Positions 18,257 to 27,040 of a stretch of DNA of 64,000 nucleotides are shown piece by piece. The DNA comes from CAIMFV01 sp040757715 (lineage in GTDB: Bacteria > Pseudomonadota > Alphaproteobacteria > Caulobacterales > Caulobacteraceae), in assembly GCA_040757715.1 (NCBI GenBank), contig JBFLWS010000001.1, forward strand, positions 248,001-312,000, written 5' to 3'. The notes under the pieces were generated by a model that had not been told where the DNA came from, did not search any database, and saw only the letters and a list, made by a program, of their open reading frames with translations. Made by a program: the position numbers and the translations under genes. Numbering within the stretch: the first letter of the stretch is position 1; each line of letters begins with the position of its first letter.

Positions 18257-19657
18257 ATGACCGTCGTCACCCGCTTCGCCCCCTCGCCTACGGGCTTCCT
18301 CCACATTGGAGGCGCGCGAACCGCGTTGTTCAACCAGCTCTATGCACGTCATACGGGTGGTAAATTTCTGCTGCGGGTGGAGGACACCGATCGGCAACGC
18401 TCCACCGAGGCCGCGGTGCAGGCCATTTTCGACGGTCTCGACTGGCTCGGCGTGAAGCCCGACAACGAGCCGGTGTTCCAGTACGCCCAGGCCGATCGGC
18501 ACCGCGAGGTGGTGATGGACATGCTGGCCAAGGGCCGCGCCTATCGCTGCTGGATGACGGTGGAGGAGTTGGAGGCCGAGCGTGAGAAGGCCCGCGCCGA
18601 GGGCCGCGCCATCCGTTCGCCCTGGCGCGATCAGCCCCCGCCGGCCGATCCGAACCGCGAGCACGTGATCCGCTTCAAGGGCCCGCTGGACGGCGAGACG
18701 GTGGTGCGCGACCTCGTCAAGGGCGACGTCACCTTCCGCAATATTGAGCTGGACGATCTCGTCCTACTGCGCTCCGAGGGCGCGCCGACCTACAATCTCG
18801 CCGTGGTGGTGGACGACCACGACATGGGCGTCACCCACGTGATTCGCGGCGACGACCACCTCAACAACGCTGCCCGCCAGAGCCTGATCTATCAGGCCAA
18901 TGGCTGGGACGTGCCGTCCTTCGCCCATATCCCGCTGATCCACGGGCCGGACGGGGCCAAGCTCTCCAAGCGCCACGGGGCCCAGGCGGTGGGCGAGTTC
19001 GCCGACATGGGCTACCTGCCCGAGGCCATGCGCAACTACTTGGCCCGGCTCGGCTGGGGCCACGCGGACGCGGAGATCTTCTCCGACGCCGAGGCCGAGA
19101 GCTGGTTCGACGTGGCCGACGTGGTGAAGTCGCCGGCGCGGCTCGACTGGCAGAAGCTCGCCTTCATCAACGCCCACTATATCAAGCTCGCCGACAACGC
19201 CCGTCTCGCCGCCCTGGTGGAGAAGGTGCTGGCGAGCCGCGACGCGCCTGCGCCCGACCACCTGAAGCCGCGCCTCCCCGAGCTGGTGGCCCTCGTCAAG
19301 GAAGGCGCCAAGACCGTGCTCGACATCGCCGACGCCCTCGCCTTCGTGCTGCGGTCCCGGCCATTCGAGCTCGACGCCAAGACCGCAGGCCAGCTGGCTA
19401 ATAGCGAGACTTTCGAGCGGCTTACGCGGCTTTCCTCACGACTGAGCGACGCCAACGACTGGTCGATCCCGGCCCTGGAAGCTCTGATCCGCGGATTCGC
19501 CGAGGCCGAGGGCGTGGGTCTTGGCAAGATCGGACCGGCTTTGCGCGGCGTGCTGTCCGGCGGCGCGCCGGCCCCGGACCTCGCCACCACCCTGGTGGCG
19601 CTGGGACAGGAAGAAAGCCTTCGACGTTTGGCGGACGCGCTTCCCCACCCTAATTAA
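18257..19657 (+). CDS. gltX: Glutamyl-tRNA synthetase
   Basis: 466 residues from ATG 18257. Class I synthetase: HIGH-type motif LHIGG at 15-19 in RFAPSPTGFLHIGGARTA, KMSKS-type motif KLSKR at 235-239, VEDTD motif at 41-45. Charges tRNA-Glu (and possibly tRNA-Gln for later amidation). Upstream in-frame codons from 18134 lie in the comEC promoter region and are not family sequence. Confidence 0.96.
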   Translation: MTVVTRFAPSPTGFLHIGGARTALFNQLYARHTGGKFLLRVEDTDRQRSTEAAVQAIFDGLDWLGVKPDNEPVFQYAQADRHREVVMDMLAKGRAYRCWMTVEELEAEREKARAEGRAIRSPWRDQPPPADPNREHVIRFKGPLDGETVVRDLVKGDVTFRNIELDDLVLLRSEGAPTYNLAVVVDDHDMGVTHVIRGDDHLNNAARQSLIYQANGWDVPSFAHIPLIHGPDGAKLSKRHGAQAVGEFADMGYLPEAMRNYLARLGWGHADAEIFSDAEAESWFDVADVVKSPARLDWQKLAFINAHYIKLADNARLAALVEKVLASRDAPAPDHLKPRLPELVALVKEGAKTVLDIADALAFVLRSRPFELDAKTAGQLANSETFERLTRLSSRLSDANDWSIPALEALIRGFAEAEGVGLGKIGPALRGVLSGGAPAPDLATTLVALGQEESLRRLADALPHPN

Positions 19658-19730
19658 GTCGTTATAAGGCGCATTGGCCTTAAGACTGATGTGCGTGTTC
19701 GAAGGCCAGAGCATATTCCTCCCGGCCGCA

Positions 19731-19742
19731 TGACCGCGGTCA
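19731..19742. promoter_or_regulatory. Perfect 12-bp palindrome in the gltA leader
   Basis: TGACCGCGGTCA is self-complementary and ends 21 bases before the gltA start, ahead of the AAGG ribosome site. It could be an operator or a leader hairpin; no regulator is identified. Confidence 0.35.
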
Positions 19743-19763
19743 GTTCGCAAAAAAGGTTCAGCC

Positions 19764-21065
19764 ATGGAAAGCAAGGCCACGCCCGGAGGCGCCGCCTCGT
19801 TGCAGATCGGCGATAAGCGCGTAGAGCTTCCGATCCTCAAGGGTTCTACGGGTCCCGACGTGGTGGATATCCGCAAGCTCTACGGCGAGACGGACGTCTT
19901 CACCTACGATCCGGGCTTCACCTCGACGGCGAGCTGCGAGAGCCAGATCACCTATATCGACGGCGATGCGGGCGTGTTGCTCTATCGTGGCTATCCCATC
20001 GACCAGCTGGCCGAGCATTCGAGCTTCCTCGAGGTCTGCTACCTGCTGCTCTATGGCGAACTGCCCACCGCGGCGGAATTCGCCGACTTCGAGCGCACCA
20101 TCACCAACCACACGATGCTGCACGCGCAGTTCGACCGGTTCTTCCAGACGTTCCGCCGCGACGCGCACCCCATGGCCATCATGGTCGGCGCCGTGGGCTC
20201 GCTGTCGGCCTTCTACCACGACAGCATCAACATTCATGACGAGCACGAGCGCAAGGTCTCGGCGCACCGCATGATCGCCAAGATGCCGACCATCGCGGCG
20301 CGGGCGTTTAAGTATGCGGTGGGTCAGCCCTTCGTCTATCCGCGCAACGAGCTGAAGTACTCCGAGAACTTCCTGCGCATGTGCTTCGCCGTGCCAGCCG
20401 AGGATTACAAGATCAATCCGGTGCTGGCCCGCGCCATGGACCGCATCTTCATTCTGCACGCCGACCACGAGCAGAACGCCTCCACCTCCACGGTGCGTCT
20501 GGCCGGCTCCTCGGGCGCCAATCCGTTCGCCTGTATCGCCGCCGGCATCGCCTGCCTGTGGGGTCCGAGCCACGGCGGGGCCAACGAAGAAGCGCTCAAC
20601 ATGCTGCGCGAAATCGGCACCGTCGACCGCATTCCTGAATACGTCCAGGGCGTGAAGGACCGCCGCTATCGCCTGATGGGCTTCGGCCACCGCGTCTACA
20701 AGAACTACGACCCGCGGGCCAAGGTCATGCAGAAGACCTGCCACGAGGTGCTGGACGAGCTGGGCAAGAAGGACGAGCCGCTGCTGCAAGTGGCCATGGA
20801 GCTGGAGCGGATCGCCCTCAGCGACCCCTATTTCGTGGAGCGCAAGCTCTATCCGAACATCGACTTCTATTCCGGCATCACCCTGTCGGCCATGGGCTTC
20901 CCCTCCGACATGTTCACCGTGCTGTTCGCCCTGGCGCGCACCGTGGGCTGGATCGCCCAGTGGAAGGAAATGATCGAGGATCCGTCGCAGAAGATCGGCC
21001 GTCCGCGCCAGATCTACACCGGCCCGGTGCAGCGCGACTTCGTGCCGCTCGACAAGCGCGGCTGA
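19764..21065 (+). CDS. gltA: Citrate synthase
   Basis: 433 residues, the type II bacterial length. Condenses oxaloacetate and acetyl-CoA, entry to the TCA cycle. Catalytic histidines lie in GPSHGGANEEAL and GFGHRVYKNYDPR, the acidic residue in the C-terminal part (NIDFYSGITL region). AAAAAAGG precedes the ATG. Separated from gltX by 106 bases holding the palindrome above, and followed by a strong terminator. Confidence 0.97.
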   Translation: MESKATPGGAASLQIGDKRVELPILKGSTGPDVVDIRKLYGETDVFTYDPGFTSTASCESQITYIDGDAGVLLYRGYPIDQLAEHSSFLEVCYLLLYGELPTAAEFADFERTITNHTMLHAQFDRFFQTFRRDAHPMAIMVGAVGSLSAFYHDSINIHDEHERKVSAHRMIAKMPTIAARAFKYAVGQPFVYPRNELKYSENFLRMCFAVPAEDYKINPVLARAMDRIFILHADHEQNASTSTVRLAGSSGANPFACIAAGIACLWGPSHGGANEEALNMLREIGTVDRIPEYVQGVKDRRYRLMGFGHRVYKNYDPRAKVMQKTCHEVLDELGKKDEPLLQVAMELERIALSDPYFVERKLYPNIDFYSGITLSAMGFPSDMFTVLFALARTVGWIAQWKEMIEDPSQKIGRPRQIYTGPVQRDFVPLDKRG

Positions 21066-21091
21066 TCGAGTCTGCGCGGCAAGACATCAAG

Positions 21092-21120
21092 GGCGGGAGC
21101 TTAGGCTCCCGCCTTTTTTG
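21092..21120 (+). terminator. Rho-independent terminator of gltA
   Basis: Perfect 9-bp stem GGCGGGAGC (21092-21100) / GCTCCCGCC (21105-21113) with loop TTAG, followed by TTTTTTG. There is no T run on the minus strand, so it acts mainly on gltA. Confidence 0.93.
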
Positions 21121-21122
21121 TT

Positions 21123-21788
21123 TCAGGCATAGGCGTAGGGGCCGCCGCGCTCCAGGGCCCGCTGATAGGCCGGCCGGGCATGGATGGCGGCGAGGAAGCC
21201 GGCGATGTGCGGATAGTTGGGGCCAAGGCCCGCGCGCACAGAGGCCGCCTCCAGGGGGAAACTCATCTGGATATCGGCGGCGGAGAACTCCGGACCCGCG
21301 AACCAGGTGCTCTTCGAAAGCTCCTCTTCCCAGTAGCCGGCGTGCAGGCTGATCTGCGGATCAATCATACGGGCCTGGGCTGAGGCGGCGATCTGGCGCA
21401 CCAGGGGCCGCAGCAACATCGGCGAGCGCTCAGGCAAGACCTGGAACACCAGCTTCAGCAAGAGCGGCGTCATGGCCGAGCCCTCGGCATAGTGCAGCCA
21501 ATAGGTATAGCGCAGCCGCTCCGGCGTGCCGGGCGCCGGGATCAGCCGGCCTTCGCCATAGGTGGAGATGATGTAGTCGATGATGGCGCCGGTCTCGGCC
21601 ACCACGAGATCGCCATCAGTCAGCACGGGCGATTTGCCCAGGGGGTGGATATTCTTCAGCTCCGGCGGCGCGAGCATGGTCTTGGCGTCGCGGGCGTAGT
21701 GGACGATCTCGTAAGGGAGCTCGAGCTCTTCCAGCAGCCACAGCACCCGCTGCGAACGCGAATTATTTAGATGGTGGACCTTCAGCAT
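21123..21788 (-). CDS. Glutathione S-transferase family protein
   Basis: 221 residues. N-terminal thioredoxin-like domain with NNSRSQRVLWLLEEL (candidate catalytic Ser near residue 10-12), the cis-proline segment GKSPVLTDGD and the ETGAIIDYI glutathione-binding motif; C-terminal helical domain with FSAADIQMSFPL. Likely glutathione conjugation or peroxide detoxification; the substrate is unknown. Downstream of lpxB by 110 bases, same strand. Confidence 0.92.
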   Translation of the reverse strand: MLKVHHLNNSRSQRVLWLLEELELPYEIVHYARDAKTMLAPPELKNIHPLGKSPVLTDGDLVVAETGAIIDYIISTYGEGRLIPAPGTPERLRYTYWLHYAEGSAMTPLLLKLVFQVLPERSPMLLRPLVRQIAASAQARMIDPQISLHAGYWEEELSKSTWFAGPEFSAADIQMSFPLEAASVRAGLGPNYPHIAGFLAAIHARPAYQRALERGGPYAYA

Positions 21789-21898
21789 CCCCGCCTCGCC
21801 TACCGAACTTGTTTTCTAAATCTATACGCAAACTGGCGTCGGGCGGATGACACCGTCAAGCGAATTTCTGTGGGGTCTTATTTCAGAGCGCCTGCATG

Positions 21899-23059
21899 CT
21901 ACAGGTCGGCGATCACCGCTTCGGCCGCACGCTCCGCCGGGTCCCCTCCGCCACGGCCCATCTTCGCCAGCGCGGCGAACTGGTCGGCGCGTTGCTGCTC
22001 GCGCAGGCTCGCATCGGTCAGGCGAAGATCAATATCTCTGGCCAGGATGTCGCCGGTGCACTGGTCCTGCACCCGTTCAGGCGCGATCTCCTGGTCGGCG
22101 GCGATATTGAAGAGCGTGATGAAGCGGGTGGTGATCATCCGCTTGATGATGAAATGGCTGAGCGGGCTCAGACGATAGGCCACCACCATGGGACAGCCGC
22201 ACAGGGCGAGCTCTGTGGTCACGGTGCCAGAACAGGCGAGAGCCACCGTGGCCGCCTTCATGGCGTCGTAACGCGCAGCTTCGTCCTCGACAATGAGCAC
22301 CGGCGTCGACCAGCCGGCGATCTCGGCCCGCAACAGGCCCGCCACGTTGGCGGCCGCGGGAACCACGATAGCCAGATCGGGGTGGGTGGCGTGGAGTTGC
22401 GCCACCGCCGCCTCGAACGGCTTCAGGAGGCGCTGCACCTCTCCTGTGCGACTGCCCGGCAGCACCAGCAACATGGGCTGGTCGGGGGCGAGATCGTGCA
22501 TCGCTCTGAAGCGATCGCCATCGGCATGGGAGACATCCCGCGCCAGGGCCGGATTGCCGACGAAGGTCACCGGCAGGCCGAGGTCCTGATAGAAGGGCGC
22601 GTCCATGGGCTGGGTGGCGAGGAGCCCGTCCACCGTGGCGGCCAGGGTCGCCGCGCGACCGGGGCGAGAGGCCCACACCTGCGGGCCCACATATTTCAGC
22701 ACCCGCACCGGCGGGGTCAGCGCCTTCAGCCGCTTGGCTACGCGCAGGGTGAAGCCCCAGCTGTCGATGAGCACGGCCACATCCGGCCGCTCGCGGGCGG
22801 CGAGCGCCGCGGTCTCGTCCGCCCGGCGCACCACGCGGGGATAGGCTTTCAGCCCCTCGATGATGCCCAACACAGAAAGCTCGCCGATGTCGAAGGGGCT
22901 CGCGATCCCCTCCTCCGCCATCTTAGGCCCGCCGACGCCGACAAAGCTCACCCCATCGCCGAGACGCGCCTTCAAAGCTCGGGCGAGACCGGAGCCCAGC
23001 GTGTCGCCGGACGGCTCGGCGGCCACCAGCATGACCTTCACCGGCCTGGGCGCGCTCAC
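21899..23059 (-). CDS. lpxB: Lipid-A-disaccharide synthase
   Basis: 386 residues from GTG 23059, whose GTGA overlaps the lpxI stop. Joins lipid X and UDP-2,3-diacylglucosamine to form the lipid A disaccharide. Family signals: VAAEPSGDTLGSGL at the N-terminus, SWGFTLRVAKRLK, YVGPQVWASRPGR, LPGSRTGEVQRLLKPF (UDP-binding), CSGTVTTELALCGCPMVVAYR. Upstream in-frame codons to 23257 lie inside lpxI and are not part of the protein. Confidence 0.96.
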   Translation of the reverse strand: MSAPRPVKVMLVAAEPSGDTLGSGLARALKARLGDGVSFVGVGGPKMAEEGIASPFDIGELSVLGIIEGLKAYPRVVRRADETAALAARERPDVAVLIDSWGFTLRVAKRLKALTPPVRVLKYVGPQVWASRPGRAATLAATVDGLLATQPMDAPFYQDLGLPVTFVGNPALARDVSHADGDRFRAMHDLAPDQPMLLVLPGSRTGEVQRLLKPFEAAVAQLHATHPDLAIVVPAAANVAGLLRAEIAGWSTPVLIVEDEAARYDAMKAATVALACSGTVTTELALCGCPMVVAYRLSPLSHFIIKRMITTRFITLFNIAADQEIAPERVQDQCTGDILARDIDLRLTDASLREQQRADQFAALAKMGRGGGDPAERAAEAVIADL

Positions 23060-23898
23060 GGCAAAGCCTCCGGGACCACGCCATAGACGAACACGCCCAG
23101 GCGGTCGGCGGCGGCGATGACGCCGGCCCGGTCCATCACCAGCATGCGCCCGGCCTCTCCCACGATGCCGGCGAGGCCGCAGGCGGCCACGGCCTCCACA
23201 GTGGCGACGCCGATGGTGGGCAGGTCCACGCGCAGCTCCTGGATCGGCTTGGGGCACTTGGCCAGCACGCCGCGCCGGGCTTCCGCCTCGCCTTTCAGCG
23301 CCGCCGGCAAATTACGCACCCGTTCAAGCATGCCGTCCGTGCCCTCCTGCGCTTCCACGGCCAGCACAAGCCCATCCACCACCACCGCGCCTTGACCTAT
23401 GTCGAGGGCGCCGATGGCGCGGGCGATTTTCAGGGCGTGGGCCATGTCTTCGCGGGCGGCGGCGTCGGGCGACAGCGCGCCGAGCGGACCTTGGCTCAAG
23501 GTGAGGCTGGCCTCCACCTCGTGCGCGCCTTCGATGCGAAATCCCTCGCCCTCGAACTCGGCCAGTAGGAAACGCAGCAGGGCGTCGTCGCCCCTGCGTG
23601 CGGCGGCGATGGCGCCGGGCAAGACGCGCAGGCCGCGCAGATCCGGTTTCAGTTTGGAGAGGTCCGGGCGGGCCACATTGCCGGCGAAGCAGACGCTGAC
23701 CGCCCCGGCCGACTTCAGGGCTTCCATCACCTTGCCGATCTCGGCGATCCCCACCTCCGCGCCCGGAAACTCGACCATGTCCGGCTCAGCGAAGCCCTTC
23801 AGTCGCACCACGAACAGGGACCGTCCAGCCGCGACGCAGCCTTCCGCCAGGCGCCGCGGCAGATCCCCGCCCCCGGCGATGAGGCCGAGCTTTTCCAT
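23056..23898 (-). CDS. lpxI: UDP-2,3-diacylglucosamine pyrophosphatase LpxI
   Basis: 280 residues. Hydrolyses UDP-2,3-diacylglucosamine to lipid X, replacing LpxH in alphaproteobacteria. Typical N-terminus MEKLGLIAGGGDLPRR and C-terminal LPTIGVATVEAVAACGLAGI (DUF1009). Located between lpxA and lpxB as in relatives: eight bases after lpxA and overlapping lpxB. Confidence 0.95.
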   Translation of the reverse strand: MEKLGLIAGGGDLPRRLAEGCVAAGRSLFVVRLKGFAEPDMVEFPGAEVGIAEIGKVMEALKSAGAVSVCFAGNVARPDLSKLKPDLRGLRVLPGAIAAARRGDDALLRFLLAEFEGEGFRIEGAHEVEASLTLSQGPLGALSPDAAAREDMAHALKIARAIGALDIGQGAVVVDGLVLAVEAQEGTDGMLERVRNLPAALKGEAEARRGVLAKCPKPIQELRVDLPTIGVATVEAVAACGLAGIVGEAGRMLVMDRAGVIAAADRLGVFVYGVVPEALP

Positions 23899-23906
23899 GG
23901 AATGTC

Positions 23907-24695
23907 CTAGAGCGACGGCAGGCAGAGCGGCCGGTTGGCGTCCACGCGGATGAACTCCACGATTTCGCTGACCTCCGGCGAGCCCGAGAACACCCGCGCC
24001 ACGTCTTCCAGACGCTCCTGGAAAGTGCCTTCCGGGGCGAACAGCAGACGCCAGGCGGCGCGCAGGTCGTTGATGGCCTGACGGGTGAAACCGCGACGCT
24101 TCAATCCCACCAGGTTCAGCCCTTCCAGGTGGGCGTGGTTGCCCCACACCGAGCCGTAGGGGATGATGTCCTTGGTGACGATGCCGCCGCCGCCGATGAA
24201 CGAATAGCGGCCGATGCGGGTGAACTGGTGCACGGCGCAGAGCCCGCCCATGAACACGAAGTCCCCCACCTGCACGTGGCCGGCCAGGGTGGCGTTGTTG
24301 GCGAACACCACCTTGTCGCCGACGATGCAGTCGTGCGCCACGTGCGAACCCACCATGTAGAGGCCATCGTCGCCGACGCGGGTCACGCCCCCGCCGGCCA
24401 CGGTGCCGGTGTTCATGGTCACGTGCTCGCGGATGGAGTTGCGCTCGCCGATGATCAGCTTGGTGGGCTCGCCACGATGGCCCAAGTGCTGCGGCGGTCC
24501 GCCCAGCGAAGAGAAGGACTGCACCGTGGTGTCGGCGCCGACTTCGGTATGCCCGTCCACCACCACATGCGGACCAAGACGCACCCCGGCGTGCAGGGTC
24601 ACATTGGGGCCGACGATGCAGAAGGGGCCGATCTCCACGGTGTCGGCGAGTTGGGCGCCGGAATCCACCAGGGCCGTGGGATGTATCGTCGTCAT
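23907..24695 (-). CDS. lpxA: UDP-N-acetylglucosamine O-acyltransferase
   Basis: 262 residues from ATG 24695, overlapping the fabZ stop by four bases (ATGA). First step of lipid A synthesis, adding 3-hydroxyacyl from ACP. Left-handed beta-helix hexapeptide repeats (GPFCIVGPNVTLHAGVRLGP); catalytic His121 in GSHVAHDCIVGD. C-terminal helical domain GFTRQAINDLRAAWRLLF is present. Confidence 0.97.
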   Translation of the reverse strand: MTTIHPTALVDSGAQLADTVEIGPFCIVGPNVTLHAGVRLGPHVVVDGHTEVGADTTVQSFSSLGGPPQHLGHRGEPTKLIIGERNSIREHVTMNTGTVAGGGVTRVGDDGLYMVGSHVAHDCIVGDKVVFANNATLAGHVQVGDFVFMGGLCAVHQFTRIGRYSFIGGGGIVTKDIIPYGSVWGNHAHLEGLNLVGLKRRGFTRQAINDLRAAWRLLFAPEGTFQERLEDVARVFSGSPEVSEIVEFIRVDANRPLCLPSL

Positions 24696-25177
24696 GAGCG
24701 GGTCTCGACCACCATGGCGGCCCATTCGGCTTCGGCGGCGAGCTTGTCGCCGACAAAGGCCTGGCCGCCGAACTTGAACACGTCCGCGCGGGCGCGCAGC
24801 ACCTTCACCGGCATGCGCAGCACCGCCCCGGGCAGCACCGGGGCGCGGAAGCGCACATTGTCCACCGTCATGAAGAAGATGGTCTTGCCCTCGACGTCGG
24901 CGTTGAGCGACTTGGACATCATCACCGCCCCGGCCTGAGCCATGGCCTCGATGATCAACACCCCGGGCATCACCGGATTATTGGGGAAGTGGCCCAGGAA
25001 ATAGGGCTCGTTCATGGTCACGTTCTTGTAGCCGATGATGGACTGGTGCGGGCGATAGTCCTCGCAGCGATCCACCAGCAGGAACGGATAGCGGTGCGGA
25101 ATACGCCGCAGAATCTCCGCCATTTCGACGGAGGGGCCGGGCGCGGCGTCTTCGCTCGAAACGTCGTTCGTCATCAT
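24692..25177 (-). CDS. fabZ: 3-hydroxyacyl-ACP dehydratase FabZ
   Basis: 161 residues from ATG 25177 (25174 is an equally possible adjacent ATG; GGGGGAG precedes both). Hot-dog fold dehydratase of fatty acid elongation. Catalytic His63 in YFLGHFPNNPVMPGVLI and Glu77 in IIEAMAQAG; IPHRYPFLLVDR is the family opener. Overlaps lpxD upstream and lpxA downstream, so it shares the 3-hydroxyacyl-ACP pool with both. Confidence 0.96.
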   Translation of the reverse strand: MMTNDVSSEDAAPGPSVEMAEILRRIPHRYPFLLVDRCEDYRPHQSIIGYKNVTMNEPYFLGHFPNNPVMPGVLIIEAMAQAGAVMMSKSLNADVEGKTIFFMTVDNVRFRAPVLPGAVLRMPVKVLRARADVFKFGGQAFVGDKLAAEAEWAAMVVETRS

Positions 25178-26193
25178 TCTCCCCCGTCGCCGCGGACGGC
25201 GTGCTTCGCCAGCCAAGCGGTTTCGCGCATGAACCGGCGCAGCGGCCGCGCCGGCGCGCCGCACCAGATCTCGCCGTCCGGAATGCTCTTCATGACGCCA
25301 GCAGCGGCGGCGACCCGCGCGCCCCTGCCGATGGTCAGATGGTCGGCGACGCCAGCGCGACCGCCGAACATGGCGTTGTCGCCCACGGCGACGCTGCCGG
25401 AAATGCCGGTGTGGGCCGCCAGGATGCAGTTGCGGCCGATGCGGACGTTGTGGGCGATCTGGACCAGGTTGTCGATCTTGGTGCGCTCGCCCACCACCGT
25501 GTCGTCCCATGCGCCGCGATCGATGCAGCTGTTGGCGCCCACGGTGACGTCGTCCTGCAGGATCACGCGGCCAAGCTGCGGCACGTCCACCGCCCCTTCG
25601 GCGCCTTGAGCGACGCCAAAGCCTTCCTCGCCGATCACCGCGCCCGCGAAGATACGCACACGGTCGCCGATGAGGGCGAAGCCGATCACAGCGTTGGCGC
25701 CCACGCGGCAGTCTCGGCCGATGGCCACGCCGGGACCGATCACGACCCCTGGCCCGATTTCCGTGCGATCGCCGATCTCAGCGCCGGCGCCGACCACCGC
25801 GCCGCGACCGATAGACACGTCTTCGCCCAGCTTCGCCGAGGGATCGACGTTTGCCGCAGCGGGGTCGAGCCGCCTTGCGCGGGTGAGCTTCAGTGCGGCC
25901 TTGGCGTAGGCGCTTTGCGGCTCGCGCACCACGATCGCGGCGCAGCCCTCGGGCGTAGCCTCCACATGGGCGGCGGTGACGAAACAGGCGCCGGCGGCCG
26001 TGTCCTTCAGGCTGGCGAGATAGCGTCGATCTGAGAAGAAGCTCACCGATTGGGGCGTCGCGCGCCCGAGCGGCGCCACCTCCAGCACCGATCTTGCGCC
26101 ATGGTCGGCGGACGTCAACTCGCCCCCCACCACAGCGGCCAGCTCGGCCGCAGTGGTCGGCCCAAGGGCCTCATAGAAACGCGGATCAGGCAT
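25174..26193 (-). CDS. lpxD: UDP-3-O-acylglucosamine N-acyltransferase
   Basis: 339 residues from ATG 26193 (GAGGTGGC upstream; a longer frame to 26268 is not family sequence). Third step of lipid A synthesis. N-terminal uridine-binding domain, a long run of hexapeptide repeats (VGAGAEIGDRTEIGPGVVIG), GFALIGDRVRIF, catalytic His in DNLVQIAHNVRIGRNC, C-terminal helix. First gene after the terminator at 26312, so the lpxD-lpxB run probably has its own promoter. Confidence 0.96.
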   Translation of the reverse strand: MPDPRFYEALGPTTAAELAAVVGGELTSADHGARSVLEVAPLGRATPQSVSFFSDRRYLASLKDTAAGACFVTAAHVEATPEGCAAIVVREPQSAYAKAALKLTRARRLDPAAANVDPSAKLGEDVSIGRGAVVGAGAEIGDRTEIGPGVVIGPGVAIGRDCRVGANAVIGFALIGDRVRIFAGAVIGEEGFGVAQGAEGAVDVPQLGRVILQDDVTVGANSCIDRGAWDDTVVGERTKIDNLVQIAHNVRIGRNCILAAHTGISGSVAVGDNAMFGGRAGVADHLTIGRGARVAAAAGVMKSIPDGEIWCGAPARPLRRFMRETAWLAKHAVRGDGGE

Positions 26194-26302
26194 GCCACCT
26201 CGCCAATAAGGCCGAAAAGCGCGACTCCGCCCCCGGCGATGGGCGTCTAGTAGCAAGTCTAACCGCACCGCGCGAAGAAAGAATCGTTACAGATTATGTC
26301 CG

Positions 26303-26337
26303 GACAAAGAAAAACGCCGGCCTTTCAGCCGGCGTTT
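26303..26337 (-). terminator. Rho-independent terminator after skp
   Basis: Perfect 10-bp stem AAACGCCGGC (26312-26321) / GCCGGCGTTT (26328-26337). Read on the minus strand it is followed by TTTTTCTTTG. It separates the rpsB-to-skp block from lpxD-lpxB. Confidence 0.88.
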
Positions 26338-26360
26338 CCCACGTTCAAATTCGGTCAGGC

Positions 26361-27014
26361 TTACTTCGCCGCGCCGCCCACATCCAGATGTTCGCGATCG
26401 AAAGAGATCGTCGGCAGTTTGGAGTTGAGGGCCTGAGACACGGACGAGGTGATGTCCATGGTCGGGTTGGCGGCGAACACGGCATTGTCGGCGTTCAGCA
26501 ACAGGCTGCAGCCGCGCTGCTGGAACACGTTGCGCACGATCGGCTCGAGTTCGACGCCGATGCGTTGCAGGGCCTTTTGGCCGGTCACCTGCAGTTCGCG
26601 CTCGCGCAGCTGGGCCTTCTGCTCATAGTCGTTGGCGCGCTTTTGCAGAGCGCCGCCCTTTTGTTGCAGCTGGTCCGGGGTGAGAGAAGCGCGCTCGCCT
26701 TCAAAGGTCTTGGCGTCGGCTTCGATGCTGGTGCGCTCGGGGCCAAGCTCGGCCTGCACCTGGGCGCGCAGCTGCTGCATGCGCTGGTTGGCGGCCTGAC
26801 CGGCGTTGGAGGTCGCGACGGCGCGTTCCTGGCTGAACAGGCAGACGCCCTGAACGGCCGGGCCGAATTGCAGCTGCGGTTGCGCCGCAGCCGGGGCGGC
26901 CGCCGCAGCGGCAGGCTTCGCCGCCGGCTTCGCGGCAGGCTTGGTTTGAGCGGCGGCTGGCAGGGCCGCGGCCATCACGAGAAGCGCGGCGGAAGCGGTG
27001 ACGAAGGTTTTCAT
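26361..27014 (-). CDS. skp: Periplasmic chaperone Skp/OmpH family
   Basis: 217 residues from ATG 27014; an ATG three codons upstream (27023) is also possible. Signal peptide MKTFVTASAALLVMAAALPAAAQ, then an Ala/Pro/Lys linker and a long charged helical hairpin (about 65-160; NQRMQQLRAQVQAEL, QKRANDYEQKAQLRERELQ). OmpH proteins hold unfolded outer-membrane proteins in the periplasm. Directly downstream of bamA, as in many Gram-negatives. Confidence 0.92.
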   Translation of the reverse strand: MKTFVTASAALLVMAAALPAAAQTKPAAKPAAKPAAAAAAPAAAQPQLQFGPAVQGVCLFSQERAVATSNAGQAANQRMQQLRAQVQAELGPERTSIEADAKTFEGERASLTPDQLQQKGGALQKRANDYEQKAQLRERELQVTGQKALQRIGVELEPIVRNVFQQRGCSLLLNADNAVFAANPTMDITSSVSQALNSKLPTISFDREHLDVGGAAK

Positions 27015-27040
27015 CGGGGTCATCACGGTTGTCTTGAGGG

